A stretch of DNA of 64,000 nucleotides from Toxorhynchites rutilus septentrionalis (Eukaryota; Arthropoda; Insecta; Diptera; Culicidae). The stretch is taken from the NCBI RefSeq assembly GCF_029784135.1, contig NC_073746.1, forward strand, positions 150,261,556-150,325,555, written 5' to 3'. Shown in pieces: positions 34,727-46,050 of the stretch. Every line of letters begins with the position of its first letter. Within the stretch, counting starts at the first letter, position 1. The notes beneath the pieces are model-generated. The model saw nothing but the letters and a program-made list of their open reading frames with translations. It was not told the DNA's origin and made no database searches. The position numbers and the translations under genes were made by a program.

Positions 34727-35930
34727 CTAACGTTTCAGAAGTAATGGTTTCGATTTGGATGACAAAGAATATGGAAAGTCACTGATTTTTTTTAAAGAAA
34801 AACAATTGGAAGCACTTACCGTCTGAAACAATCACTAGTGTCGACTAAAATTAATACTTTTGAACAGAACTCTGGAAGAAAAATGACCTCACTGGGAGAA
34901 TAGGCACAAGATGCTTTTACAGCATGACATCGCCAGATCACATGTTTATGGATCTGTCAAGAGTCATTAAAAAAGAAAAGTGAGGTTCTACCTCACTCGC
35001 AATGTTACCTCAGTTTACCATTTAAAATTTGTCCATGGCGTCGGCCCATTCTGAAGAGCGGTTCTGATTTTATGGAGAAATCCAAAATTGGTTTAATAAC
35101 TAGATCATTTCTAAACAACCAGCTTAAAACATTTATGTACATCTTATAACATAAATTCATAATGAAACAAGTTTCCTTTGCTGCAGACATCGCTCTTGAC
35201 TTACGAAAATACGATAATTTTTTGAATAAAAATTAACCTAATCTAGAAACCTGCTGAGTCTCGTTTGGAATAATTTGACAAAACAGGAATACAACAGATG
35301 AACAAACCATTGGACGTGTGAATTATGATTCCATCGCACTATAGAGGCTACTTCCAGGTAAATGATGAAAAGTACTGTGCTAAAACCTATCATTACTGAG
35401 TGCATATTTTGAATACTATTCCTCTCAAATGCGCTCATCTTGCGTTTCTAGATCTCAATGTTATAACCATTCTTGCAGTCTGCGAGGCAAAAAAACACAA
35501 GCCTGCTGACAAAAGTTAATGCACTCGCGTGTTCCATATTAGAGACAGAAAACCGCCGTCGCTAAATATAGACGGCGATATATGGCAATAGCATTTTCCC
35601 GTCGCACAGACAAGGCATCGCCACGTATCATCAGTGGTCCGTTAAAGGATCGTACGCGCAAGGAAAAACGCAATAATTTGGTCGCGTTTTTCTTCCCGAT
35701 GTTGTTTGTGGCCACGCTGCATTACTTGGCGAATAACGAGCGAACTAACGAACGATTCGAGAGCACTTTCAAATCGGGAAAAATCAATCGGAACACGTAA
35801 GCGTAACGTTTCAGCGCACAGACAATGAACATTGTTGTGCGCTTTATCATCCAACGCAACGCGACTAGGCCGAAGAACCACGAGGACGGAACGTAAATCA
35901 GAAGAGTTTTTCAAAAAAAAAAAAATTATA
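34727..35930. other. No gene recognised; short GC-richer stretch at 35.5-35.9 kb
   Basis: 35580-35915 is higher in GC and open on both strands (plus 72 codons, minus 90 codons), but neither frame has a known motif. It lies immediately left of a PER copy and may be promoter-like or captured sequence. Confidence 0.4.
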
Positions 35931-37897
35931 GGAGGTTGTGTCCAAGATACGACCGCATTGTTGACGTAGAACTACGCTGTTATTTTATATAAGTCGCTTG
36001 TTTATACCTTCGGATATTATTGTATAATGCTGTGGAAGTTTAGAAACAACTGCTTAGTAGAATAATCTCAGAAATGATTTTTTCATTGTAGAATCAGTTG
36101 ACGATAATTGATTGATGATTATTCTTGCCCTCGCAAAACAATCGTATGCCGCAATTTATTTCATGTCAATACATTGAAAATTTACCTCGAAGGCTATTCC
36201 GGGGGCCTTTTTCGAAATTGACATAGACTCGTCGATTATATACATGTTGCACCAGCACCATTATCAATATATCTTTGGCACCGCATGTAAACAACAACAA
36301 TGACAACACTTGCAAGTATCAAATATCATGCTACATGTTATTTAGTATTGCCTCATTGGAATCGCACCTCTAGACATCGTTCGTACAAACTAAGCGTAAA
36401 CCAAGCGCCAAACAAGCGTTCACCATAGCATGCATACAGAGCCATACATTGGTGGCTTGAAACTACTAGCAATATAAACATTTCTCATCATTTTGCGCTA
36501 TTCTCAAAAGAAACGCTTCTGTTAATATTACTGGCCTCGAAAAGAGTTGCATTACTTTCTCATGCTCGAGAGAAACGCAGCTGTCACCCTTAGTGGAGGA
36601 AGTTTTGCTACTGGCAAGCAAAACCTAATCACATCGAAATTCCAGAACATTTACTTTCTTGATGACTAAACAAGAGAATAATAACAACCTCGAAAACAGT
36701 AGCAATGTTTCATTATGATCAATATTAGCGCAAATCCAATCCTAGTTGAAGGCAGTTTTGCGACTGGCACGCGAACCCAAATAACTTATAACATTCCAGT
36801 AAGACATTCAAGATGCTTGGTATTCCCAAATAATTTTTTGGTGCACAACCTTAACATCTGCTTCGCCATAACGTTAGTTAAATGCATTGATGCATTTTCA
36901 AAGGCACCAACGAAGCCCTTATGAAGACGGAAAATAAACAATGTTAACTGCTTGAAAAAAGACTGAATTATGCCACACAGCTTGTACTCTGCTGTAACAC
37001 CCATCGATGCGAATTCGCTGATGAGTTTGTGAAGAGCGACCGCCTTCACCACCAGCGGGGGTAGCTTGATTTTGGTTGCTGCCTGAGCGTTTACATTTTC
37101 GACCGACGCGCCGAAATCGCCTACTTCGCTGTTGTTCGGTGCGGTGTCACATTCGCGAAGGCTCGGTTCAGTGCGAGCGCTTTTCACTGCACCAACACCG
37201 CGTGCATCATTAGATGACGCTTACCTCGAAATTTCATTTCAATGCGTTCGTTTTTTGCAGGGCTCGAGCCTGCCTTCCTCTTCTTCTTGCTCATCGCACA
37301 CTACGCGAAGCGTACAATTTATGACGCGCAAAGAAAAACACACGATACGAATAACGCGAAAAGCGAACAGAAAAATCAAACGACGATTTCCAAGTTGGAT
37401 TACCACTGGCGGGGTCCAATCTTAGATCGACGCGCAGCGAAAGCAAAATGAACTGGATTACTCAACAGTCCGATGCCGAATGAAAGTTTGCCTCAGCGAG
37501 ATCCACTGTTTATACTCTAGGCAAGTATTCCCCTTCATTCTTCTTCTTTTCCTTTGTTCACGGAGACTTTAAATCCTACGATTTCCCCTCCGTTGGTCGT
37601 CGATAAGTTGCTCGTTATTGATAGCTCTGTTCGGGAAGGCACTCAAATGGACAGAACAAATGTATGGGAAAATAGAAACACTTAAAGTTTTCATGAATTT
37701 TAACCATTTACAAACCAGGGGATTCTAATGTATGGCATATTAAACAAATCTTACGGAATTTCCGATTCGTTCAGTATGTAAATCGCCAAAATCCGTTCGC
37801 GGCAAAAATAGTTATTAACGTTAACTTTATTTCATAAAAACGTGACCTGTTTTCTGATTTGACATCCTTAATGAAAGACGTAGTTCTACGTCAAAAC
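35931..37897 (-). repeat. PER-family copy (reverse) with coding-like cargo, 1.97 kb
   Basis: Starts ggaggttgtgtccaagatac + gaccgcattgttgacgtaga and ends gaaagacgtagttctacgtc + aaaac. The right 300 bp (37600-37897) match those of the copies at 48.4-48.7 and 56.8-57.1 kb. The middle, 36700-37500, is different from other copies: it is GC-richer and contains a gag-like open frame (see 36786-37294), plus TATAAAC on the minus strand near 37508. Confidence 0.7.
36786..37294 (-). pseudogene. Gag/ORF1-like fragment with a possible tiny intron
   Basis: The minus strand reads an ATG at 37294 (MSKKKRKAGSSPAKNERIEM, basic), then a GTAAGC...GGTGCAG segment at 37187-37224. Beyond it a 133-codon frame opens: VKSARTEPSLRECDTAP, then IKLPPLVVKAVALHKLISEF and GVTAEYKLCGII. 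The PPLVV...L..L....I..Y pattern resembles the domain of insect LINE ORF1/gag-like proteins that precedes zinc knuckles. No zinc knuckles follow, and the last 40 residues look degenerate. Splicing out the 38-base segment keeps the frame, but that is shorter than usual insect introns, so a plain frameshift is an alternative. Assignment is tentative. Confidence 0.4.
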
Positions 37898-39899
37898 AAT
37901 TGTGAGATTGTAGCTTCAATTTACATTAGAGACATTGGGGTGATTCATTTCTTCGCAGTTTAACCCAGAAACGTTCCATAATTTCCGGGATAGATCCTCA
38001 GATCCCAACGTCGCGCCTAAGTCCCCCAACGGTCAACTACGCTGCCCGTTTTAGGAAGTGAAAGATTGGAGCGATTGCTGCACGGATCACTGCTCCACCA
38101 ACTGATTGGGATACGGTTTAAACTTGGCCAAAACTGACGTCGCTCGCCAGCGCTGGTTTTGTGTGAAACAATCCAGCCGTCGTTTGCGGTAATTGGAACT
38201 GAAATAATATCAACCTGTTTTTGGCAAGCGAAGGCCTCACATTCCCCGATAGGTACGATAGGGAACGCATATGGGAACGCAATGCACCGCCCTGGACTCG
38301 CCGGGCTCTGGCCGGTTGTTACTTCGGACGCGTACGTGTATTTTTTTAATTTGAAACGCCGAGTTCAACGCTTTTTTTTATCGTTGACCATTTTCAGTTA
38401 TGGTAGGTCCAGGAAAGGGAAATGGAATTTTTTAATGAGGCACCCTTTTTATGCCATAAATCTCCCACCGGTTTCAAATGGACTGTTTTTCGAACCAAGC
38501 CTCGAGAATCGTGTGAGGAAACATTGAGTAAGAGGATGGGAGTTTGCTCTGAGTTTGTTCAGAGAAGACCAATTTCCGTCAAAAAATGACAATATATTGC
38601 TCATTATGATTGTATATAATGACTCAGTATATTCTTCCCGTTTTCCCAAATGTTATGTTTACTGACATTGGTTAGTTTTACTCTATACCGGTAAACATAT
38701 GTTTCCTACCGGTAAATTGAATCTGTGAATATAGATCAGATGAAAGTGTAGTAAATGAAAGTTCTGTAAGTACGGTTCGCTGAATAAGGACAAAATGCCT
38801 ACTCCTTTCGCGGAGACCATTTTCGCACGCAACCAAAATGCATTAATCAGCTCCAGGGCCCACAATTAATTAAGACAGCTGTGTTCTATAAATTTCCTGC
38901 CCCAATGGAACAAGCAGCCCATTTTGCCGTTCCCACAATACGATGCTGGGATTTCCCTCGCTCCAACTCCAACTGCGAATCTCCTGCACTTCGTGAAATG
39001 GCACCACCCGGATCGTTTCCAGGTCAAAAGCGGCGTAAATTTGAGGTTAATTGATACATCCACCTTTCGCCCCGCAGCCATGTTAACATTTATTCATCCG
39101 AAACGCTTGGCAAATGAGTTTACATTCGTACGTACGTGCGAAGAAATCGCGAAAATCATCCTGCCTTTTCTTGTTGAATCACAATGGTAGCCGCAGAGCC
39201 TTGGTACGCGAATCGAAGTCAAAGTCACACTGTGTCCACTATCAATTATATCGTGCGTCAGTGTCCCGCGTCCCCATGCCCTTTCGCCCCGTGCAATGCC
39301 TGTTGCGGAGCTGGAGGTAAACGAGTCCTTGTATCATTTTTTGTACGCATCGTTATGTTGCATTTTCGGGGTTAAATTTAAAAAAAGAAACATCGAACAC
39401 AAAATTAATTTATTTGCAGAAAGAATCGCTCCTTTCGCTGATTACGATTAAACCAACCCGATGAAGGTATAGTTTAACATCTGAAGTAGTGAGAGGTGGT
39501 ATTCGAATACTTTTGCATTGGGTGCTTTAGGTCATTCATGTACATAATAAAACATGCCGCAAGTAAAAACCGAACGGAACTGTCGTCATTGGCCTTGGCT
39601 CATAAATGATCTATGCAAGGGTTTATGGCTATCGAATTCCAAATTATAGGAATAGTGAGATTTTCTCTTCAATTGTGCTCGCATCGTAAAAATGCGTTGC
39701 GACAAACGTTGCAAAGTTGAGTTTATTACCTAGTCTGCCGTACTTCTCGAACATCGGGCCCATCTGTTCATCTGTTGATAAAACCTCCACACTTGAAGTG
39801 TCATGGCGATGAGTCCATAACTAAATCATTTGTGGTGATAATTCAATATAATAACGGATTATATGAAGAAATTATCTCTGAAGCTTATATTAGGCTGTC
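37898..39899. other. No gene recognised; weak coding-like minus frame at 38870-39046
   Basis: Moderately GC-rich, low-repeat sequence. A 58-codon minus frame at 39046-38870 reads AAFDLETIRVVPFHEVQEIR then SWSWSEGNPSIVLWERQNGL, which looks protein-like, but a stop lies directly upstream, no splice acceptor is seen and no family is recognised. The remaining short frames have no motif. Confidence 0.35.
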
Positions 39900-41137
39900 A
39901 AAAAAGTCCTGCGGTATTTTTTTTGAATTTTCATTTGTTCATAAAATTAGTTACAATCATCTGTTTTAAGTCAAATACGCGCCGTTTTGTTCGATGACTT
40001 GTTCCCAACGAGATGCCAACTTCATAATACCCCTGTTATAGAAGCTCGCTTTCTTATTGGCAAAAAACTCGGATAGCCAATTTTCACAGGCCTCTTTTGT
40101 GGCTAACTTCTGACTACCTAGCTCGTTCGCCATGGACAAAAACAGGTGGTAGCGGATGCAAAAAACCTCCCATCCGAGCTCCCGGAGCTTCTGGCGCGTC
40201 ACCAAAGAAGTGTGTGGCCTGGCGTTGTCCTGATGGAAGACAATGCGGCCTCTGTTTATCAAAAATGGCCTCTTCTTCATGAGTGCTACCTTCAAGCGGT
40301 CCAGTTGTTGGCAGTACAGGTCCGAATTGAGCGTTTGGCCATAGGGAAGCAGCTCATAATAGATTATTCCTTGACAATCCCACCAAACACACAGCAGAAC
40401 CTTCCTGGCCGTTAATGAGGGCTTGGCCACCGTCTGAGCCGCTTCAGCGGGCTTCGACCACGACCGTTCGTGCTTCACGTTGTCGTAAGTGACCCACTTT
40501 TCATCGCCAGTCACCATCCGCTTCAGAAACGGGTCGATTTTGTTGCGATTCAGCAGCGATTCACATGCGTCGATACGGTCAAAGATGTTTTTTTGCGTCA
40601 ACGTGTGTGGCACCCATACATCGAGCTTCTTTGTGAATACAAGCTTCTTCAAATGGTTAATAACGGTTTGATGACTTATCCCCAGCTCTTGGCCGATGCT
40701 ACGGCTGCTACTATGCCGGTCTTTCTCGGCTAATTCAGCGATTTTGTCGCAATTTTCGACGACAGGCCTTCCGGAGCGTGGCGCATCTTCGACGACCTCT
40801 ACACCAGAACGAAAACGTTGAAACCATCGTTGTGCGGTGAAAATGGAAACTGTATCGGGTCCATAAACTGCACAAATTTTATTGGATGCTTGAGATGCAT
40901 TTTTGCCTTTGTCATAGTAGTACTGTAAAATATGTCGGATTTTCTCTTTATTTTGCTCCATATTTGCGACATTATAACTCACGAACGACTTAACCAAACA
41001 AAACACTGTCAAGGACTATATTATAGCGCGCAAAAATACCTTTCCAACAAGCTATAGTATGACTCGATACAATGAATACAACTAGAACTTACAACGACAC
41101 CTCGCGGAAATACCGCAGGACTTTTTTGACAGCCTAA
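39900..41137 (-). mobile_element. mariner element, copy 2 (1238 bp)
   Basis: Same terminal repeats as copy 1 (TTAGGCTGTCAAAAAAGTCC), flanked by TA at 39898-39899 and 41138-41139. Oriented minus. It is shorter than copy 1, mainly because of a 29-base deletion in the transposase and differences near the left end. Confidence 0.93.
39966..40961 (-). CDS. mariner transposase, long open frame lacking the third catalytic Asp
   Basis: An uninterrupted 331-codon frame starts at the ATG at 40959-40961 (MEQNKEKIRHILQYYYDKGK) and ends AYLT. Family members are usually about 345 residues. The paired-like DNA-binding region is intact, as are the first two catalytic Asp residues (VTGDEKWV, VFHQDNARPHTS). 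The motif carrying the third Asp is gone: the protein passes directly from WEVFCIR to YHLFLSMANE. Relative to copy 1, 29 bases are missing near 40150. Together with the one-base shift at the shared six-base homopolymer, this restores the downstream frame. The product could still bind the mariner ends but should not catalyse cutting. Confidence 0.85.
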   Translation of the reverse strand: MEQNKEKIRHILQYYYDKGKNASQASNKICAVYGPDTVSIFTAQRWFQRFRSGVEVVEDAPRSGRPVVENCDKIAELAEKDRHSSSRSIGQELGISHQTVINHLKKLVFTKKLDVWVPHTLTQKNIFDRIDACESLLNRNKIDPFLKRMVTGDEKWVTYDNVKHERSWSKPAEAAQTVAKPSLTARKVLLCVWWDCQGIIYYELLPYGQTLNSDLYCQQLDRLKVALMKKRPFLINRGRIVFHQDNARPHTSLVTRQKLRELGWEVFCIRYHLFLSMANELGSQKLATKEACENWLSEFFANKKASFYNRGIMKLASRWEQVIEQNGAYLT

Positions 41138-41139
41138 TA

Positions 41140-41636
41140 TATTAGGGGTACTTCACTTCAACGCTAGTACCTTTTGCTATACATACATAGTAACATTATA
41201 TAGAGTTCGTCAATTGAAATGCGAGAAAGCATGCCTCAGTTTGACAGCGACACATTTCTCTTAGTTATATTTTAGTTCTAAATTGAGTGTTTGGCATTTT
41301 GTCATGAACTTCTATTCGATTGAAAACCGATTTCGTGCAGAAAATTGTTGCAATCGTTTGACCACTCAAGCTTTAAAAATAAGTGAATTAACTTCCTACT
41401 GTTTGAATTTCAAATCAACTTTATGTGATTATGGGATCATTGAATTTACGATTAGAATTGAGCTTAACCTCTTAACTTGTCAAGTTATTAAAATTCTTGA
41501 ATGGCATTACGTTCCGAAAAAGACTACTCCTTCTATGTAATTTGTTGTCATCATCCATGCTCCTGCTAGTTTTTGAAGGATACTCACATATCCGTATAGG
41601 ATACGAATTCAAATAGTTTCGAAAATTATAGTTTCT
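41140..41636. other. No gene recognised
   Basis: AT-rich spacer between mariner copy 2 and a PER copy. The 85-codon plus frame at 41283-41540 has no motif. Confidence 0.5.
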
Positions 41637-42260
41637 CTTTTGACGCACGGATTACGTTTTTCTGGAACACATTGAAGAGCACAAATTGATAAACCAAGGC
41701 TCCATTCCAGGACCTGCTGTTGACTGATTGATCTTCTAATAGGTCTTTTTCAAGGCTAGAGGCGAATGAACATTGTAGTTTAAAGCATCTATAATAGAAG
41801 AAATCAATCAGTCAAGTTGGGGATTGGAGACAAAATAAATCGTAGGAAATTAGAGTCCGTTAACAAAGAACAAAACAATGAAAGAACGAAGCTGCGGGCA
41901 GTGTTGCCACACGCACAGATTTATCTGGAAGCATACATATATTTCCGGTTTTCTCCATACGATCTCCTTTTTTTCGCTTCTAATTGATAGCAATTTATCA
42001 GAGCCATTAGATACAGCAGCACAAACAAATGATTACTCTGAGACTTGATTAATATTTTTAATGATAGTGAAACAGACTCTTCCATGTAGCAATTATTTTG
42101 AATGGTAATAATTCTGGTACAAATTTTGCATCGTATTTTTTATCAAAAGGGTTTGAACAGATTTTATCAAAGATGCCAATTTAAAAATCATGCATATCAA
42201 CAAAAAGTCTGACGTAATGCTACGTCAATCATGCGGTCGTGTCGCGAATGCAATCCTCTA
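41637..42260 (+). repeat. PER-family copy (forward), 0.62 kb
   Basis: Starts ttttgacgcacggattacgt + ttttctggaacac, a diverged family start, and ends gacgtaatgctacgtcaatc + atgcggtcgtgtcgcg. The interior includes tttttcaaggctagaggcga, a short interspersed motif also found near 26310 and 54380. Confidence 0.6.
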
Positions 42261-42521
42261 GGATTTTGTTTTTTTTCAATGCAAAGAAAAATGTAGCGAA
42301 AACCTATTACTTGCTTATAGAGATTTATGGTACCATAATTCTTTTGAATACGGATGGCTTTTTATCCGGACGCCTATTCATTATATTCAATATTATACCA
42401 AAACCATAATATATTTTGAAATTTGTGGATTATAATGTAGATTCAATTAATTAATATTTCGAGTAGACCCAATCCACATATAATAGGCCAGAAATGATTG
42501 ATATTGTCTCCACTCTCTCCA

Positions 42522-42609
42522 TTTTTGACGTAGGGCTACGTCTTTGATTCCTATATAGGTGGGTCACCCTACGAAAGATGTAAGGAAAAATTAAGGGATT
42601 TCAAATACA
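42522..42609 (+). repeat. PER-family end interrupted by DD37E copy B
   Basis: Begins ttttgacgtagggctacgtc + tttgattcctatatagg and is cut after about 88 bases by the DD37E element, whose TA target lies at 42610-42611. No matching continuation was identified right of 45556. Confidence 0.5.
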
Positions 42610-43469
42610 TAAAGGGTGTGTCTCATCAAATTGCATCACGGAAAAAACGCTGTAGAAATTCGCCCAGTAGACCGATCCTTTTGAAAATTTTAGACAGTAA
42701 AATAAAAACTATTAAACAACTTTTGGTATTTTCTTTTTATTCATACTTCGAGCCCAAGCCCGTATGCTCGCACCTTCCTCTTTACCCCGTCCATAAGGTT
42801 CTGTACAACGTCAGGTTGTAGTTTTTTTTAACAGAAATCCATTTTCTCTTGAAGTCCGCCTCCGATTTGACAACTTTTGGGTTCTTCCGGAGGGTCTGCT
42901 TCATAATCGCCCAATATTTCTCTATTGGGCGAAGCTCCGGCGCGTTGGGCGGGTTCATTTCCTTTGGCACGAAGGTGACCCCGTTGGCTTCGTACCACTC
43001 CAACACGTCCTTTGAATAGTGGCACGAGGCGAGATCCGGCCAGAAGATGGTCGGGCCCTCGTGCTGCTTCAATAGTGGTAGTAAGCGCTTCTGTAGGCAC
43101 TCCTTAAGGTAAACCTGCCCGTTTACCGTGCCGGTCATCACGAAGGGGGCGCTCCGCTTTCCGCAAGAGCAGATCGCTTGCCACAGCATGTACTTTTTGG
43201 CAAACTTGGATAGTTTCTGCTTGCGAATCTCCTCCGGAACGCTGAATTTGTCCTCTGCGGAGAAGAACAACAGGCCCGGCAGCTGACGAAAGTCCGCTTT
43301 GACGTAGGTTTCGTCGTCCATTACCAGGCAATGCGGCTGCGTCAGCATTTCGGTGTACAGCTTCCGGGCTCGCGTCTTCCCCACCATGTTTTGCCTTTCG
43401 TCGCGATTAGGAGCCTTCTGAACCTTGTATGTATGCAAGCCCTCCCACTGCTTGGTCCGCTGGACGAAT

Positions 43470-45115
43470 TTATTTATTTATTCATTTCGTCAAACAAATG
43501 TAGACTACACACTTATACACTAATGTTACAATGTTTTCTTAGGTTAAATATTATTTTTGCGGTACATGTTTCTTTTTAGCTGTTTTTTATTCATTGTTGT
43601 GTCAATTATTTCGCAGTGCTGATTGTATATACGCATCATGCGATTGATAGGGGCGTTATTTGCATAATTTGTTCTGGATGTTTTGGTTAGAAACAAATTT
43701 CGCGTTCTTAGTTGACGCCCAGGTACATAGAAATTTAGTTTTTCTAGTAATTCAGCTGACTGTACTCGTTGCGAAATTAGGTCATTAACAAAAGAAAGCA
43801 TTGCAAATTCACGGCGTTCTTTTAGTGTTTGGATGTTTATGAGCATGCAACGTGCTTCATATGAAGGAAGTGGAGATGAGGTCCAGTTGAGCAAATAGAA
43901 GAAACTGTTTCTGGACTGACTCAATGCGTTCTTCATGTACGACCATATACGGGTTCCAAACGATGTTACAGTATTCCAGAATAGGCCTTACATATGTAAT
44001 ATATAAAAGCTTTATTGTGTATGGGTCCTGGAAGTTATGTGAGAAGCGTTTGACAAAACTTAACACACTATTCGCCTTATTTATTACAGAGTTGTAGTGT
44101 TCTATGAATGTGAGTTTACAGTCCAGGACGACGCCTAGATCTCTAACTATTTCACATTTTTCTACATTTTGATTTCCAAGACATATTACAATATTTGGTA
44201 CATGTTTTTTTCTGCTAAATGTTATAGAGTTGCACTTTTTCACATTCAGTGTTAGTAGATTTTTATCACACCAAGTATGGAATACATGTATTTCGTTTCG
44301 AAATGCTTCGATGTCGTTTTCATTTCCAATTTCCGCGAAAAGCTTCATGTCGTCGGCATACACAAGTACATTGATACGCTTGAGAACGAAGGAGATGTCA
44401 TTAACGTACAGAATGAAAAGAAGAGGACCAAGATGAGAGCCTTGTGGGACTCCCGATGTGACTTTTACTGGATTTGAAAGAGAATTTTGAAAATGAACAA
44501 TTTGTTCACGGTTTGTTAGATAAGAATTGAGCCAGTTTAGGAGTCTTTGTTTCATTCCTATTTTCTGCAATTTGAAGAGTAGTAATGGAATGTCGATGCG
44601 GTCAAATGCTTTACTGAAGTCAGTGTAAAGAGTTTCTACGTGTTTGCCATTTTCCATTGCATTCAAAATAAAAGTCACAAAAGCCAACAGATTAGTTGCA
44701 GTTGACCGGCCTTTGAAGAAGCCATGTTGCATACACGTAATTCTATTCTTTACTTGTTGGAAGACTTTTTCGTTGACTATTGCTTCGAATAGTTTAGGAA
44801 TGCAAGAGATAATGGCAATTCCACGATAATTACGTACGTCAGATTTAGCGCCTGATTTAAAGATAGGTACCAAAAAAGATTGTTTCCATTTTTCTGGGAA
44901 TATTCCAGTTTGTAGTGACATATTGAAAATGCAATGTAAGGGAAGGGTGAGTTCCTCAGCCAGGTTCTTTAGGAATATAGGTGCTATTCCGTCAGGTCCT
45001 GGTCCTTTTGTTCCGTCTAATTTTTTTAGTGCATGGCATATTTCCTGTTGTGAAAGATAGTTCACCGATATGTCATTTGGATAATCCGGTAAAAATGAAA
45101 AGTAGTTCCGATCGC
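43470..45115 (-). mobile_element. 5'-truncated Jockey-type LINE inserted in DD37E copy B
   Basis: The junctions are set by comparison with copy A: ctggacgaat at 43469 and gaacttgac at 45116. The 3' end is on the left, with an AAATAAATAAATAAA-type tail (minus strand). The 5' end is truncated inside ORF2. No clear target duplication is visible, though cgaa occurs at both junctions. Because it sits within the transposon, it inserted after copy B arrived. Confidence 0.85.
43544..45110 (-). pseudogene. LINE ORF2: reverse transcriptase domain and C-terminal region
   Basis: A 402-codon frame (45065-43857) encodes an almost complete reverse transcriptase. It contains KGPGPDGIAPIFLKNLA (block 1), NYRGIAIISCIPKLFEAIV, HGFFKGRSTATNLL, TDFSKAFDRIDI, SGVPQGSHLGPLLFILYVND and the catalytic VLVYADDMKLF. 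Next come KKCNSITFSRKK and the thumb region YVRPILEYCNIVWNP. Near 43895 the frame shifts, and a second frame (43936-43544) continues with the C-terminal tail SSPLPSYEARCMLINIQTL, typical of Jockey-type elements. The endonuclease domain is absent through 5' truncation, so the copy is dead on arrival. Related C-terminal DNA occurs at 19130-19480. Confidence 0.88.
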
Positions 45116-45556
45116 GAACTTGACAAATTCAGCTTATTGGCGACATCCCGGACCGAACTTCTCGGATCACGTCTAAACTGCTTAACTACGCGCTTGTGAT
45201 CTTTTTCACTGACGGAGCATCCATTTTTGCCGTTCTTCACCTTCCGGTCGATGGTTAGGTTCTCGAAGTATCGTTTTAGTACTCTGCTGACCGTGGATTG
45301 GACGATTCCCAGCATCTTACCGATGGCCCGATGTGACAACTCCGGATTCTCGGAATGAGTGCACAGGATTAATTCACAACGCTCTTTTTCGTTCGACGAC
45401 ATTTTTACAAATTTACGAAAAATTGACAGTGAAGCATGGCCAACGTGATCTATACACTCTTATCTGATTATAAGCGAAAGCTGAAGATATAATTCCTAAA
45501 AATTAAATTTCTACAGCGTTTTTTCCGTGATGCAATTTGATGTGACACACCCTTTA

Positions 45557-46050
45557 TTACGCAGAATTGTTCTTACGGTATATGTTACAATATATATCAT
45601 TAGACGGCAAATTTATACAGCAAGTTTTTCGCAAGAGACATTAACAGTGGAAATAGAAAAAATAAGTGAGCAATTTAACGAATAAAAGAGGTATGTTTTG
45701 CGAGTGAATGTATTCTTTCTTTCAGCTTGGTTGCCGTGAATGTTGTATGCAGCCCAAAATTGTGTGCAGTAATTCGTTCTATCAAACAAATTAAACATTC
45801 AGTCAATGTGTAGGAATAAGGGTGATGTAGTTGGAGGAGTGGGATAGTAAGATGGTTACAATGACATAGAAAATCTTTTTTTTAGACTTTCGAGTGTTCG
45901 ATGACGTTTATACAAAGCCGCTATGTTTAACCAAATCCTTTGGTCTCAAAATAGTGTTCATCGTATCGTTGCTGAGCCGATACCGAGGAGTGAGGCGTAG
46001 TGAGAACGATACAAACAAGGCATCGAAGCGCCGAAAATGTGTGCGAGCCG
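45557..46050. other. No gene recognised
   Basis: AT-rich flank right of DD37E copy B, without supportable features. Confidence 0.5.

Larger units (their letters stand above)
42782..45402 (-). pseudogene. DD37E transposase split by LINE insertion
   Basis: The N-terminal part is encoded from the ATG at 45402 to about 45116 (MSSNEKERCELILCTHSENP ... VRDVANKLNLSSS). The protein resumes at about 43466 after the LINE and runs to 42782, with all catalytic blocks: LVMDDETYVKADF, FWPDLASCHY and PELRPIEKYW. Unlike copy A, the region near the CGKRSAPFVMTGT junction is in frame here. A one-base deletion in a T-run near 42830 changes the last 20 residues or so (WISVKKNYNL instead of WISVQKKLQP). The LINE insertion makes it non-functional. 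Together, copies A and B show that each private lesion is in a different place. Confidence 0.9.
42612..45554 (-). mobile_element. ITmD37E-type Tc1/mariner element, copy B, split by a LINE
   Basis: Both terminal inverted repeats are complete, about 49 bases from AAGGGTGTGTC inwards, with TA at 42610-42611 and 45555-45556. The left repeat has ...TCTCATC where the right has ...TCACATC (reverse complement), otherwise nearly perfect. Removing the LINE at about 43470-45115 leaves about 1.3 kb, colinear with copy A. Small differences from copy A include a 14-base segment (cgtatgctcgcacc, near 42760) and a missing base in the T-run near 42830. Confidence 0.92.

Noticed and set aside
35642..35914. Possible histone-related gene fragment next to a PER copy
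   Set aside because: GC content and basic residues suggested it, but none of the conserved histone-fold sequences could be found in any frame.
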